Shown here in pieces: positions 11,284-20,655 of a DNA stretch of 64,000 nt (positions are counted from its first letter, which is position 1; the number at the start of each line of letters is the position of its first letter). The notes under the pieces were generated by a model. It worked only from the letters and a program-made list of their open reading frames with translations, did no database searches and had not been told where the DNA came from. The DNA is from Nitrospirota bacterium (GTDB taxonomy: Bacteria; Nitrospirota; Nitrospiria; Nitrospirales; UBA8639). The stretch spans positions 62,001 through 126,000 of the forward strand of contig JAALKI010000002.1 of the NCBI GenBank assembly GCA_011088105.1, read 5' to 3'. The position numbers were made by a program, and so were the translations under genes.

Positions 11284-12726
11284 TCAAGGAAATTGAGGAT
11301 ATGCCGTAATCTGCCCAACACCATGAGGCCATGGCCATTTTGGGCTGTGCCCTCCCAGCATGGTGTGGCGTGCTGAACGAAACACGGTCTGACGAGGCAC
11401 GAGAACCCACAGTTCTTGTGGATCGCCAAGCAATCCGATCATCTGATCAAGAACAGGGCGTAGGGAGGCAGCATCATTATTAGAAAGCGCAGAATGGTGA
11501 AAACCCTGAAGGTTCTTGGGAACATTAGGGGCTTGCTGTTGAATGAGAACAAAATCAAACTGGCTTTTTCCAATTTCAGCCCAATCTTCAGCATACGCCA
11601 CTAACGCCGGAAGAGGATGCTGAAGGCTTAATGCATGAATCTCTACGCCAAATTCCAACGATGGAAACCGGTCGGATAGTTGCTCGGAGAGTTTGGTCAT
11701 CACACGAACCTGTTCCCTCATCTTCCACCCACTCCATTGCCAGAAGAGCGGGGAAAAGACCTCATGATCAGAAACAAACGTCAGGGGATCGCTGTAAAGG
11801 AAACCAGCTTTAGAGGAATGGGGAAAAGTCAAGAACTCCTGAGGTTCTAGATGAACGTCAAAGGCGGTGTCAAACGCACGAATAGCTAAAGGCGTCAATC
11901 CGTCAAAAGGACCGAGGGGCGCATCAGCGCGAAACACGAACCCATCGATCCCTGTTTGGGCCAATGCACCCAACAATGCCACGAGGTGTTGTTGATACCC
12001 AGCGTGGAAAAGGTCAAAAAATTGAGAGGGTCGCATCTGTGTTGAGACAGGATCATAGCTCCGATCTCGCCAGTCATCACCCATGTGAGGCATCCCAATA
12101 CAGCGAAGGCTGACAGCGGCCATCACCGTCTGCTGATGCTGATGGGCCTGTGCAATCAATCGATTGCCTCCCACGCGCATGAAGTCCTTCCAGCGGTAGG
12201 GCGTACATCCCATCTCCAAGATATAAGTGGTGATTTGGGCACCTGCTGCTTCTTCAAGCAGTCGTGTCACAACACCCGTCTCCTGCAGGGTGGAGGCGGA
12301 CACGAAAAGGCCTCGAACCGGGCGAGGTTGGGGAGGCAGAGCAACAAACATCTTCTCTAACTCAAGAACATGAAGCTTGGCACGATCCCGATCGGTGTGT
12401 TCTTGGACAGTGGTGGCAACGATCCGATAGTAATCAAGAGCCTTTCGATAATCTCCGGCCTGTTGAGAGGACTGCGCTAACTCCCAGTGGACTTCATCGA
12501 GCAGCAACGATCGAGGATGGTTGACCACAAAGCGTTCCAAAAGACGCACACTTTCTTGAACCTGGCCTTGAGAACGCAGATGACGAGCTTCTTGGACGAG
12601 TTGCTGCTCTACCCTGCTGGTGAGATGAGGAAAGGTTGACGACGGAGTTGGCCTTTGGACACATCCTGCCCACAGAGCAAGGCACACCAGCCATACAGCC
12701 AATATGTGAACTATTCGGACATTCAC
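11284..12726 (-). CDS. Lipoprotein with TPR-like region and PgaB-type GHL glycoside-hydrolase domain
   Basis: This 480-residue protein begins with a lipoprotein signal (hydrophobic stretch ending LWAGC, Cys22 as lipidation site). Residues about 40-135 form helical TPR-like repeats (GQVQESVRLLERFV, GDYRKALDYYRIV). From about residue 140 to the end it resembles the GHL13-type glycosidase domain of poly-N-acetylglucosamine modifying PgaB (RGLFVSASTLQETG, TGIDGFVFRADAPLGPFDG). The PgaB deacetylase domain is absent. It may act on an exopolysaccharide at the envelope. Its start is GTG at 12726, and a stop of the integrase remnant lies just upstream. Confidence 0.7.
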   Translation of the reverse strand: MNVRIVHILAVWLVCLALWAGCVQRPTPSSTFPHLTSRVEQQLVQEARHLRSQGQVQESVRLLERFVVNHPRSLLLDEVHWELAQSSQQAGDYRKALDYYRIVATTVQEHTDRDRAKLHVLELEKMFVALPPQPRPVRGLFVSASTLQETGVVTRLLEEAAGAQITTYILEMGCTPYRWKDFMRVGGNRLIAQAHQHQQTVMAAVSLRCIGMPHMGDDWRDRSYDPVSTQMRPSQFFDLFHAGYQQHLVALLGALAQTGIDGFVFRADAPLGPFDGLTPLAIRAFDTAFDVHLEPQEFLTFPHSSKAGFLYSDPLTFVSDHEVFSPLFWQWSGWKMREQVRVMTKLSEQLSDRFPSLEFGVEIHALSLQHPLPALVAYAEDWAEIGKSQFDFVLIQQQAPNVPKNLQGFHHSALSNNDAASLRPVLDQMIGLLGDPQELWVLVPRQTVFRSARHTMLGGHSPKWPWPHGVGQITAYPQFP

Positions 12727-12735
12727 GAGAAATAC

Positions 12736-12934
12736 CTAAGAAAACTGAAACCCTTTCGTGTGGTGCTTCAAAGGTCTCTTGACATCGATGGAAGATAAGG
12801 ATGCGACCTCTTTGTTGCGAGTGAATCCTTGGAATTGCTTGATCCAATTGGTGTAGGCGCGTAACGTCTTGGGTGGTAATGTCGTACTTGCATCTCAGCC
12901 TTCACACCCTCAAGCGATTTGTTCTAACCGAAAG
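12736..12934 (-). pseudogene. Remnant of an integron-type tyrosine recombinase (N-terminal SAM-like domain)
   Basis: Read on the minus strand, about 60 codons resemble the N-terminal core-binding domain of integron and phage integrases. One frame gives EGVKAEMQVRHYHP; after a one-base shift at a CCC run near 12871-12873 it continues as KTLRAYTNWIKQFQG and ASLSSIDVKR. The match then decays and meets a stop at 12736-12738. The catalytic domain is missing, so it is inactive. Its place beside the 13.5-16.9 kb gene pair suggests past mobile-element activity. The assignment rests on the pattern RHY..KT..AY..WI..F and needs a profile search. Confidence 0.6.
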
Positions 12935-13510
12935 CGTGTGTGGCCGATGACGTGTTCTCTCCTTTTTGAATGTTGAATTGCATGATGGTGTAATAGAGCG
13001 ATACGGCATGAGATACCTGTCTTTGTTGTTTTTCGGTTTGACGTTTTTCTCGTGACTTTGTGATGAGGTGGAGAAGTCTTTCTTTCTCACAATCTGTGAT
13101 AATACTTGAGGCAGAACTTCAGATAATATCTTAGCAGTTTTCTGTTATCAGAATAGTCAATCTTCTATATCCAGACCTTGACCAGAATGGCATGAAATGG
13201 CTCTTCAATGTTTGGTGTGACCACCATACTGGAATTTATCTAGGCTTCCGTATATCATTTTATTTAGTACTATCCAGGAACTTGATACTAACGTGTTGGC
13301 GTTCTGTTGTGCAAAGTGCTGTTGCCCACAGACCAAGGATTTGCTAGCTGGCTTCTGCTCTAATTCTAGCTAATAAGCAGATCAACCAGACTCTGACGGG
13401 GATAAACAAGTCTATCCCTGCCTGAGTTGGTTATCCAAGGGCGTTACATTGCTGCTTGCTGCAAGCAAGTTTTCCTAAACACAGCGACTCACGATCCACT
13501 GGAGGTGCTT
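12935..13510. other. Intergenic stretch without a recognisable gene
   Basis: This stretch separates the integrase remnant from the metallo-beta-lactamase-fold gene. It is AT-rich and holds only short unconvincing reading frames on both strands. It ends with a ribosome site, GGAGGT at 13501-13506. I see no clear attC-like site, tRNA or terminator in it. Confidence 0.5.
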
Positions 13511-15460
13511 ATGCCAAAAGGAATAATCCGCGCGTATTTCCAAGAGCTAGAAAAATTCGGCTTTCGCGATAACGGTACCGAAAACCGAAACAGAAGGGCA
13601 CAGTTTCGTTCTGAGTTCCGAACGCATTTCCTGAAGTCTCGCGATACGGATGGCGCTATTCATCGGGAGCTTGCCTGGGGCGACCTTGTCGATTTACCGA
13701 GTGGGCTTTCGAATACTGAGGTGACTGAGGCCATTGTGAATGGTCTGACTGGGTTCATTCAATCAGATCATGTCGTTGAGGTTGCGTACATCAAGCGACG
13801 CGGAACAACAGAAAACAAACTCAAAGCAAAGCTTAGCTTCAAGAGTGGTGGCAAAACCCAAAATCGCGAACTTATCTGGGGAGACTGTGTTCAGATCCTT
13901 AAGAGGGGTGACACAACGTCAAAGGTGAGAGCTCGTGGCTTCATTGGAGAGATGAAGAATTCCGATCTCTCTGAAGAATCACTCTTAGAAGTGTATTTCA
14001 TCGACGTTGGTCAAGGGGATGGAGTACTTGTCCGGACACCGGACGGGCGGCATCTGCTGGTTGACGGGGGACTGGAACGTTCAAAGCAATTGACTGGGAA
14101 AAATGCTGCTGACTTTGTCGACTGGAAGTTTTTCTACGATTATGGTGACTACCAGATTCGTCTAGATAGCATGACCGCTTCACACTCTGACAACGACCAC
14201 TATGGTGGTCTACACGATCTGGTTAGAACGACTCCCGCCGCTGACCGCGAGCTCGACTGCCTGGGAACAGATATCGGCACGCTCCATCACCCAGGTCTTT
14301 CTCGATGGGAAAAGCGCTTAAATACCGATCCGCCTCATGTCGATGGCTTAGGTCCGGCAAAGGAGGGGTTCTTTGTGCGATTGCTTGGGGATCGTGCGGA
14401 TGCGGAAGGGGCGATTAAGAACGGAGTGGAGAATGAGCTTTCAGGTCCATGGAAATGGTTCTTTCGAGATGTGCTCAATAGTAGCGGAGCGACGACAATC
14501 GAACGAATCGGCATCGGACGTGAACATCTTGATCTAGGCGGACCGCTCCCGGAGCTATGGCCCGAGGCGGATGGGTGTTCAATTCGTATTCTCGGGCCTG
14601 TTACCATCGAGAGAGATGGGATGCCTACACTTCCAGATCTTGGGCAGAGATCCATTAACACAAACGGACATTCTGTTTGCTTCCGAATCGACTACAAAAA
14701 TGCGAGGATTATGCTAACCGGTGACCTCAATAAAGCTAGCATGGACTGGCTGCGGAAATGTTATGGTGACCGTCTCAGTGCCTTTGCATGCGACGTTGCC
14801 AAGGCTTGCCATCATGGGAGTCACGACATCTCATATCAATTCCTCGAGGCCATGCGACCCGCGGCGACAGTCATCTCCTCTGGTGATGCAGAAGGACATG
14901 CTCATCCAAGACCAGAAATTGTCGGGGCTAGCTCCGTCTCAGGCTTCCATAGTATCGACCGTAAGAAGGATAAGCTTGTAACCCCGCTCATTTATATGAC
15001 TGAAGTCGAGCGGAGTGTCTCGCTTGGAGCCGTCAATCGAATTGACTTCAAAGATCTCCCAGTAGGTGAGACAACGGTGGCTGGTATTCTGCCGGGACGA
15101 CATTTGGACGAACTGACCTCAAAGAAGCGTATCTCACCGACTGAGGAATCAGAGATCGCTGATGCACCGGCGGATGAACAGGCAGAAATTCGCAAGCAGC
15201 TCAAACGACGCTTGAAGGGGCTGGAAGGCCAAGCGACGGACGGTACGATCAAAGCCTCTTATTACTATTCCATGCCAAAAGGCCCGCTTTCTCCGGAACA
15301 CAAAGAGAGGAACGTTTGGCGATCACGCATCATGGTGAAAAACCACTATGGCCTAGTCAACGTGAGAACAGATGGTGAGCTTATCATGTGCGCGACACTT
15401 GATGAGACTGCTGAGGATTGGATTATCCATACGTTTCCTGCGCGGTTCTCCGAAAGCTGA
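13511..15460 (+). CDS. ComEC/Rec2-type metallo-beta-lactamase-fold hydrolase
   Basis: This 649-residue protein starts at the ATG at 13511, chosen for its GGAGGT site at 13501-13506; a TTG at 13427 would add 28 poor residues. The first 160 residues hold two similar segments (RELAWGDLVDL, RELIWGDCVQI), suggesting a duplicated small domain. From about residue 170 comes the ComEC-type fold: YFIDVGQGDGVLV, the metal motif SHSDNDHYGG, the MLTGDLN strand and CHHGSHD. No signal peptide or membrane segment is visible, unlike true ComEC, so it is probably a soluble nuclease or phosphodiesterase. The next gene encodes an EndoU-like RNase, and the pair may be a conflict or RNA-processing module. Confidence 0.75.
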   Translation: MPKGIIRAYFQELEKFGFRDNGTENRNRRAQFRSEFRTHFLKSRDTDGAIHRELAWGDLVDLPSGLSNTEVTEAIVNGLTGFIQSDHVVEVAYIKRRGTTENKLKAKLSFKSGGKTQNRELIWGDCVQILKRGDTTSKVRARGFIGEMKNSDLSEESLLEVYFIDVGQGDGVLVRTPDGRHLLVDGGLERSKQLTGKNAADFVDWKFFYDYGDYQIRLDSMTASHSDNDHYGGLHDLVRTTPAADRELDCLGTDIGTLHHPGLSRWEKRLNTDPPHVDGLGPAKEGFFVRLLGDRADAEGAIKNGVENELSGPWKWFFRDVLNSSGATTIERIGIGREHLDLGGPLPELWPEADGCSIRILGPVTIERDGMPTLPDLGQRSINTNGHSVCFRIDYKNARIMLTGDLNKASMDWLRKCYGDRLSAFACDVAKACHHGSHDISYQFLEAMRPAATVISSGDAEGHAHPRPEIVGASSVSGFHSIDRKKDKLVTPLIYMTEVERSVSLGAVNRIDFKDLPVGETTVAGILPGRHLDELTSKKRISPTEESEIADAPADEQAEIRKQLKRRLKGLEGQATDGTIKASYYYSMPKGPLSPEHKERNVWRSRIMVKNHYGLVNVRTDGELIMCATLDETAEDWIIHTFPARFSES

Positions 15461-15486
15461 TCGGTAAAGATTCGCAACGGGATATA

Positions 15487-15552
15487 CTCTTCATGAAGAG
15501 ATTCTTTAGAAATAGTGGTCGAATAAAGCCTCCTATGACCTTATGATCATAA
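15487..15552. promoter_or_regulatory. Two perfect palindromes in the leader of the EndoU-like gene
   Basis: The 155-base gap between the two genes of the pair contains CTCTTCATGAAGAG at 15487-15500 and TTATGATCATAA at 15541-15552, both perfect inverted repeats. The first may be a weak terminator or an operator, and the second has operator-like size. Their role is a guess; they imply the second gene could be controlled on its own. Confidence 0.3.
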
Positions 15553-15615
15553 AATTCGCAGCTATGCTCTAAAAAGTATAAAAAAGGTCATACCCCTAAT
15601 TAATGAGGTGAGGAC

Positions 15616-16902
15616 ATGACAAACATCTTTCAGCAAATTTGGGATGCCGATCAGTCTGGCGGAGGCATTCGGCCCATACTCGATACTGAGATTGGCGACT
15701 CGCAAGTTGGCTTCGTCAAGGTGAATAGTAACCTTGGCACAGAGGAGAGAGACCTCCGCGTCCTCCCCGAAGTCGTTATTCCTAACTCAAAGCGCCGTAC
15801 GTACGACCTTTGCCGCCTGCTCTTTGACAATTATGCACTGCCGGAGTGGGATAAAGAGATCGATACACCCGAGGAGCGTGAAGAAGTCCACGATCTCGTC
15901 CATGCCATGGTTGATGCAGCACCGATGCAGGTCGCGCGGGAATATATCGCACAGGCGACCGGGACCGGTCTTACTCGGGAGCGATGGTACAACACCATCA
16001 TGGATATGTGGTTCCGTCGGTTTTCAATGGGAGGTGACCCACATCTGTCTGGCTTTGAACATATGATTGTCGGTGAGCAGGAACGCGCGAAAGCCCAGGG
16101 GTATCACTTCTGGTATAAATATCACCTCGATGACGGATTCGCTCAGCAAGTCGATGGTGCTATGGTGAATTTCCCAGGCCTGACTGACGATCGCATTGTG
16201 TACCTGGGTTCGAAGCAGTCGGCAGAGCAAGCCCAGTTCCCCGAGTCGGTGACCATTTCCTATCGCTGGAATGCTCCAGACTATGATCGAAAAAAACTGC
16301 GCTCACTCACCAAGAAGATTGGCGGATTTTTCGTAGGCTGCAGTGTCGAGGGCTTGCTTGCTCTGGGCTCAGTACGTGCGCATCTCGAGACACGAGCACC
16401 GAAGGAAGCCGTGATCAATGGTGCTCGATACAAACTTAAGGTTTTCCGCAGCGAAAACAATCGCCATGTTCGCACCTTCTACCCTGTCTTCGTGGGTGCA
16501 GTAAACGACGGGGTGGGCAGCCGCCCTGGCGATGGAAGAGAGGAAACTGAAGGAGGAGTCGTCACACCAGTGATCGCAGGTTGTATACGCATCGTCGCTG
16601 CGTTGATCAATCCCACAGGCCATGACGTTGGGAATGAAACAGTAACCCTGATCAATACAGGTGGAGCCCAAGAGACCTTGAATGGCTGGCGGCTTGAGGA
16701 TAAAAACAAGAGATCACAGCCCCTTTCGGACGTGACCATTGGAGCGGGAGAAACCGTTCGCATTGTGCTTAACCCATCCGGTGCACAGCTTTCCAATAAA
16801 GGAGGGCGTATTAATCTCATTAACGCAAGCGGGCATGTCGTGCATATGGTCAGTTATTCCAAGGGACAGGTCAAAACGGATGGAGAGACAATTCTGTTCT
16901 GA
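15616..16902 (+). CDS. EndoU (XendoU)-family endoribonuclease with C-terminal lamin-tail domain
   Basis: In this 428-residue protein, residues about 100-300 match the XendoU pattern: the histidine motif SGFEHMIVGE, then GYHFWYKYHLDDG, PESVTISYRWN, IGGFFVGCSVE and a closing GARYKLKVF...RTFYPVF. XendoU enzymes cut RNA at uridines using two histidines and a lysine; both histidine positions look present. From about residue 325 an Ig-like lamin-tail domain follows (ETVTLINTGGAQETLNGWRLEDK, split motif). There is no signal peptide. A GAGGTGAGG ribosome site precedes the ATG. Bacterial EndoU domains are known as toxins, and lamin-tail domains often accompany nucleases and ComEC-like hydrolases, as here. 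Confidence 0.72.
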   Translation: MTNIFQQIWDADQSGGGIRPILDTEIGDSQVGFVKVNSNLGTEERDLRVLPEVVIPNSKRRTYDLCRLLFDNYALPEWDKEIDTPEEREEVHDLVHAMVDAAPMQVAREYIAQATGTGLTRERWYNTIMDMWFRRFSMGGDPHLSGFEHMIVGEQERAKAQGYHFWYKYHLDDGFAQQVDGAMVNFPGLTDDRIVYLGSKQSAEQAQFPESVTISYRWNAPDYDRKKLRSLTKKIGGFFVGCSVEGLLALGSVRAHLETRAPKEAVINGARYKLKVFRSENNRHVRTFYPVFVGAVNDGVGSRPGDGREETEGGVVTPVIAGCIRIVAALINPTGHDVGNETVTLINTGGAQETLNGWRLEDKNKRSQPLSDVTIGAGETVRIVLNPSGAQLSNKGGRINLINASGHVVHMVSYSKGQVKTDGETILF

Positions 16903-16920
16903 TTCAATACATACTAAACA

Positions 16921-16968
16921 AAAAAGTGGTGGAGCTAATGCACTGGAGTCCGCGCTTTCGCACTTTTT
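16921..16968. terminator. Candidate bidirectional terminator between convergent genes
   Basis: AAAAAGTG at 16921-16928 and CACTTTTT at 16961-16968 are perfect inverted repeats around a smaller GCG/CGC hairpin. The stretch lies between the convergent ends of the EndoU-like gene and msrA, and A- and T-runs on the outer sides suit termination in both directions. The loop is long, so confidence is limited. Confidence 0.35.
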
Positions 16969-16982
16969 AGGAACCACCTCAC

Positions 16983-17609
16983 TCAGGCCTTTCCCCACAA
17001 TTCTTCTAACCGTTGAGCACGACCACAGTTCCATTTGTAGAATTTGTAGCGGATGGGATTCTTCTTGTAAAAATCTTGGTGATAGTCCTCTGCCGGATAG
17101 AACATTGAAGCTTTGGTGATTTCAGTCACCACTTGATCCATAAGCCCTGTGTTTTCTTCAACTTTTTGCTTTGATGCTTGGGCTAGTTGGTTCTGCATGT
17201 CATCAAGAAAGAAGATGCCCGATCGATACTGATTGCCATGATCGCAAAATTGTTGATCAGGAGTAGTTGGATCGATATTACGCCAAAAAACCTCTAAGAG
17301 CCTTTGATAGTTGACCTTGACAGGATCATAGACAATTTCGACTGATTCAGTATGTCCCGTATGACCAGCTGAAACTTGCTCGTAACTCGGGTCAGCAACC
17401 GTGCCACCAATGTACCCTGAAGTGACCGACACAACACCGTCTACTTGCTCAAAGGCTTCTTCCATACACCAGAAACACCCGCCGGCAAAGATCGCTTTCG
17501 CTCGTCCGCCTGGTTCTTCCATACTGGCACGGCTGTTCACGCTTGCCAGGCTCAAGCCACCAACGATCACACACACGAGAACTGTGCCTATGTTGCTCAT
17601 CCACCGCAT
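16983..17609 (-). CDS. msrA: Peptide methionine-S-sulfoxide reductase MsrA, exported
   Basis: This 208-residue protein carries the MsrA active-site motif GCFWC (catalytic Cys45) and family segments SGYIGG, HTGHTESVEIVYDP and EDYHQDF. It reduces methionine-S-sulfoxide in proteins. The first 28 residues are a typical signal peptide, so this copy probably protects periplasmic or envelope proteins. The C-terminal YKFYKWNCGRAQRLEELWG offers a resolving cysteine. Confidence 0.94.
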   Translation of the reverse strand: MRWMSNIGTVLVCVIVGGLSLASVNSRASMEEPGGRAKAIFAGGCFWCMEEAFEQVDGVVSVTSGYIGGTVADPSYEQVSAGHTGHTESVEIVYDPVKVNYQRLLEVFWRNIDPTTPDQQFCDHGNQYRSGIFFLDDMQNQLAQASKQKVEENTGLMDQVVTEITKASMFYPAEDYHQDFYKKNPIRYKFYKWNCGRAQRLEELWGKA

Positions 17610-17783
17610 AATAGCTCCTCCATATGTATCACGTTATCAAAACTAGTTGAGACAACAACTCATTTGCCTCTATAGTCTCATAACGAACAAGAGTATTACA
17701 CGATTTCAAAACCTCGCACCGTAAACGATGGACTTTCAAGCACGGATGTCTAATCGGACAACGAAACCTAAAAACGGCCGTTT

Positions 17784-18200
17784 CTAGGTTAAATCCATTG
17801 CTGGGAAAAAATAGCCTATTTCAAAATGTGCAGTTTCTGGTGAGTCAGACCCATGAACAGCATTTTCTTCGATACTCGTCCCATGCGCGGCCCGGATCGT
17901 ACCAGGTTCAGCCTTCGCTGAATCAGTTGCACCCATTAAGGTCCTGTTGCGTTTGATAGCATCTTCTCCTTCCAAGACGAGAACCACAACAGGTCCCGAG
18001 GTCATGAAAGAGGTCAAACTCTCAAAAAATGGACGTTCTCGATGAACCGCATAGAACCCTTCTGCGACTCTCTTAGTGAGAGACATCATTTGGATAGATA
18101 CCGGATGAAGACCTGTGCTCTCATAATGCTTGATGATATCTCCAATGACCTGTTTTTTGACGGCATCCGGTTTAATAATTGCTAACGTGCGTTCTAACAT
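17784..18200 (-). CDS. ndk: Nucleoside diphosphate kinase
   Basis: This 138-residue enzyme has the N-terminal motif [12 protein letters not shown] and the active-site histidine His116 in NAVHGSDS. It balances nucleoside triphosphate pools by passing phosphate through that histidine. An AAAGGA ribosome site precedes the ATG at 18200. The 240-base gap to the next gene upstream contains no recognisable gene. Confidence 0.96.
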   Translation of the reverse strand: MLERTLAIIKPDAVKKQVIGDIIKHYESTGLHPVSIQMMSLTKRVAEGFYAVHRERPFFESLTSFMTSGPVVVLVLEGEDAIKRNRTLMGATDSAKAEPGTIRAAHGTSIEENAVHGSDSPETAHFEIGYFFPAMDLT

Positions 18201-18471
18201 AATTCTTGGTCCTTTCTATGAATTAATAATGATGTAAACAGCTGCTTCGTTGGTATTCAAATTCATTTATGGCTGTTGAATAGATCGGAACGTGCTTCAC
18301 GAGTGAAACGTTTCGGAAGAGTAACAAACTCTCATAAATTTCGACAAACCCAAACCAACTGATCCAATGCGCCAAAAGCGCTATGTGCTTGCATAAGAAT
18401 CACAAGCATGAGACAATTTCACATTCAGCAGATAGCATGTGAGTCAATCTCCTGAAAGGGAGGCGAATCGT

Positions 18472-19197
18472 ATGGAAACGCGCCAAGAAGTCGTCAAGTC
18501 GATTGGGGCTTGTTTGCTCGTGCTTCTCTTGAGCGTTGTTGTTCTCACATATGTGCCTGAACAACCTTCCTCCCTGACTCAACAGGCTCAAATCCAACAA
18601 GCCGTACCGCCACAGCCAACGTCCCATCTTTCTTGGCTCGATTCCACGCTTTTCTTTTCCCATCTACAAACGCGTCTTCCCCAATATCGGGAAGGGTTCG
18701 AAAAGGCCGCCCAGAAGCACAACATTCCTTGGACACTTCTGGCTGCTCAAGCGTATCAAGAATCACGGTGGAATCGACATGCCAAGAGTCCGACGGGTGT
18801 CAGGGGCCTGATGATGCTCACCCGAGTCACGGCAGCCTCATTGGGCATTCAGAACCGACTTGATCCAGACAAAAGCATTGCAGGAGGCGCAGCATACTTT
18901 GCGCAGTTGCTCAAACGCGTATCGCCGTCTGTTCAGGAGCCTGACCGTATTTGGATTGCGCTGGCAGCCTACAATGTCGGCATGAGACACATCCGAGATG
19001 CCCAAACGCTGGCCCGACAATTCAAGAAGGACCCATATCGTTGGAAAGACTTAAAGACTGTCCTGCCGTTGCTTGCCAAAAAGAAATATTACACAACCTT
19101 GCGTTACGGCTATGCCCGTGGCCAAGAACCTGTACAGTATGTCACACGCATCCAGAGCTATTGGGATCTCCTATACAAACGGTTGTCTGAGGTATGA
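18472..19197 (+). CDS. Membrane-anchored lytic transglycosylase (SLT domain)
   Basis: This protein is 241 residues long from the ATG at 18472, preferred to an in-frame GTG at 18439 because GGGAGG lies at 18458-18463. An N-terminal hydrophobic anchor (residues about 10-27) is followed by an SLT domain with the catalytic glutamate in AQAYQESRWN (Glu97), the GLMMLT motif and AAYNVGMRHI. Such enzymes cleave the glycan strands of peptidoglycan to 1,6-anhydro products. It resembles the C-terminal catalytic part of MltF without its substrate-binding domain. Confidence 0.86.
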   Translation: METRQEVVKSIGACLLVLLLSVVVLTYVPEQPSSLTQQAQIQQAVPPQPTSHLSWLDSTLFFSHLQTRLPQYREGFEKAAQKHNIPWTLLAAQAYQESRWNRHAKSPTGVRGLMMLTRVTAASLGIQNRLDPDKSIAGGAAYFAQLLKRVSPSVQEPDRIWIALAAYNVGMRHIRDAQTLARQFKKDPYRWKDLKTVLPLLAKKKYYTTLRYGYARGQEPVQYVTRIQSYWDLLYKRLSEV

Positions 19198-19220
19198 GAC
19201 CTTTGAAGCGACCTGGTCTG

Positions 19221-20636
19221 TTACTGAATGAAATGGATGTTTTTCTGCTTGATTAAGCGAGCCAGGTAGCTACGCTGTAGCCCGAGTTCATCTGCGGCTT
19301 TGGTTTGATTTCCATGACATCGCTGAAGGGTTTGTTCAATGATGTGGCAGCTGTACCATTCCAGCGCATCATGATACGACAGCCCAGCTGGGTCAGGAGC
19401 CTTGTAATCAGGCAACATCGTCAGGCCCAATTGATCCGTTCCGATCATTGGTCCGATACCTAGAACGACAGCCCGAGAGATGGCATTGTCCAACTCTCGA
19501 ATGTTGCCGGGCCAGGCATACGTATTCATATACGATTTCGCCTCCGGGGTCAGAGCCATCTTAGGCTTCCCCATTTCTCTGATGTGCCGTTGTAAAAACA
19601 TTTCGGCCAGCGATTGAATATCATCAGGCCTTTCTCGAAGGGGAGGGAGAGAAAACGTCACAACATTGAGACGAAAGTATAAATCCTCCCGAAACCGACC
19701 GGTCTTGACTGCCTGACGGAGATCACGGTTCGTGGCCGCAATCACTCGAATGTTCACATGAACCTGCCGAGTCCCCCCAACACGGTGAAATTCACGATCC
19801 TGCAAGAAGCGAAGGAGTTTTACCTGCAAATCTTGGTGCATATCTCCAATTTCATCTAGAAAAAGCGTCCCACCATCGGCAATTTCGATTTTGCCTTTTT
19901 GAATAGAGCTCGCACCGGTATACGCTCCCTTTTCATGACCGAACAACTCATTTTCCAATAAAGTATCATTTAAAGCGACACAGTTGATAATGACAAAGGG
20001 ATGCTTTCGTCTAGGACTCCATTGATGAATAGAGCGGGCAAATAATTCCTTACCCGTTCCACTTTCTCCGAGAAGCAAGACCGTCGCATCAGAATTTGCT
20101 GCCCGTTTCGCCATGGTTGTCAGGGCTGTAATCTTGGGATTCCTTCCAACAATGACTGAATAGCGAGATTCGACTTCTGTACGCAAGTATTCTACATGCT
20201 GCTTGAGCGACTCTCGTTCCATGGCCTTTCCCATGGCGAGGGCCAGGTGATCGATATTCAGTGGTTTGAGTAAAAAGTCATAGGCTCCACATTTCATGGC
20301 TTCCACCGCGCGGGTAACAGTGGCGTGGGCCGTCATGACAACAATCGGAGGGATGAGCCCTGGAGCCGAGACACGAGGCCCACTATTTGTTTCTGTTTGC
20401 AGAGTAGCGTCATTGAGCTGTTGTCGTTGGCTGAGATGCTCCAAGACGTCCATGCCCGACATCTTCGGCATTTCCAAATCCAAGAGCACCAATGCAATCT
20501 CTTCATGCTGCAATAACTCAAGCGCCTCTGTCCCATCACCAGCTCTGACCGTATCGTACCCCAACGCTGCAATCCGATCAGATAACATCAAGGCAATGTC
20601 AGGATCATCATCTACAATCAAGACTTTTTGTGTCAT
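19221..20636 (-). CDS. Sigma54-dependent response regulator (NtrC family)
   Basis: This protein is 471 residues long from the ATG at 20636 (MTQKVLIVDDD); an earlier in-frame start would overlap the upstream gene and add unrelated residues. Domains: a receiver with the phosphoacceptor aspartate in LLDLEMP, an AAA+ domain with Walker A GESGTGKE and the sigma54 loop as GAYTGA instead of the common GAFTGA, and a Fis-type helix-turn-helix (NQTKAADELGLQRSYL). It activates transcription from -24/-12 promoters. No histidine kinase is nearby; the genes upstream encode a deoxyhypusine-synthase-like protein and a sugar-phosphate isomerase. Confidence 0.9.
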   Translation of the reverse strand: MTQKVLIVDDDPDIALMLSDRIAALGYDTVRAGDGTEALELLQHEEIALVLLDLEMPKMSGMDVLEHLSQRQQLNDATLQTETNSGPRVSAPGLIPPIVVMTAHATVTRAVEAMKCGAYDFLLKPLNIDHLALAMGKAMERESLKQHVEYLRTEVESRYSVIVGRNPKITALTTMAKRAANSDATVLLLGESGTGKELFARSIHQWSPRRKHPFVIINCVALNDTLLENELFGHEKGAYTGASSIQKGKIEIADGGTLFLDEIGDMHQDLQVKLLRFLQDREFHRVGGTRQVHVNIRVIAATNRDLRQAVKTGRFREDLYFRLNVVTFSLPPLRERPDDIQSLAEMFLQRHIREMGKPKMALTPEAKSYMNTYAWPGNIRELDNAISRAVVLGIGPMIGTDQLGLTMLPDYKAPDPAGLSYHDALEWYSCHIIEQTLQRCHGNQTKAADELGLQRSYLARLIKQKNIHFIQ

Positions 20637-20655
20637 AGCCTTTTGCCTTATGGTC

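Noticed and set aside
16903-16982. An integron attC site after the EndoU gene
   Set aside because: Inverted repeats are present, but the core site sequences expected at attC ends are not. A convergent terminator explains it better.
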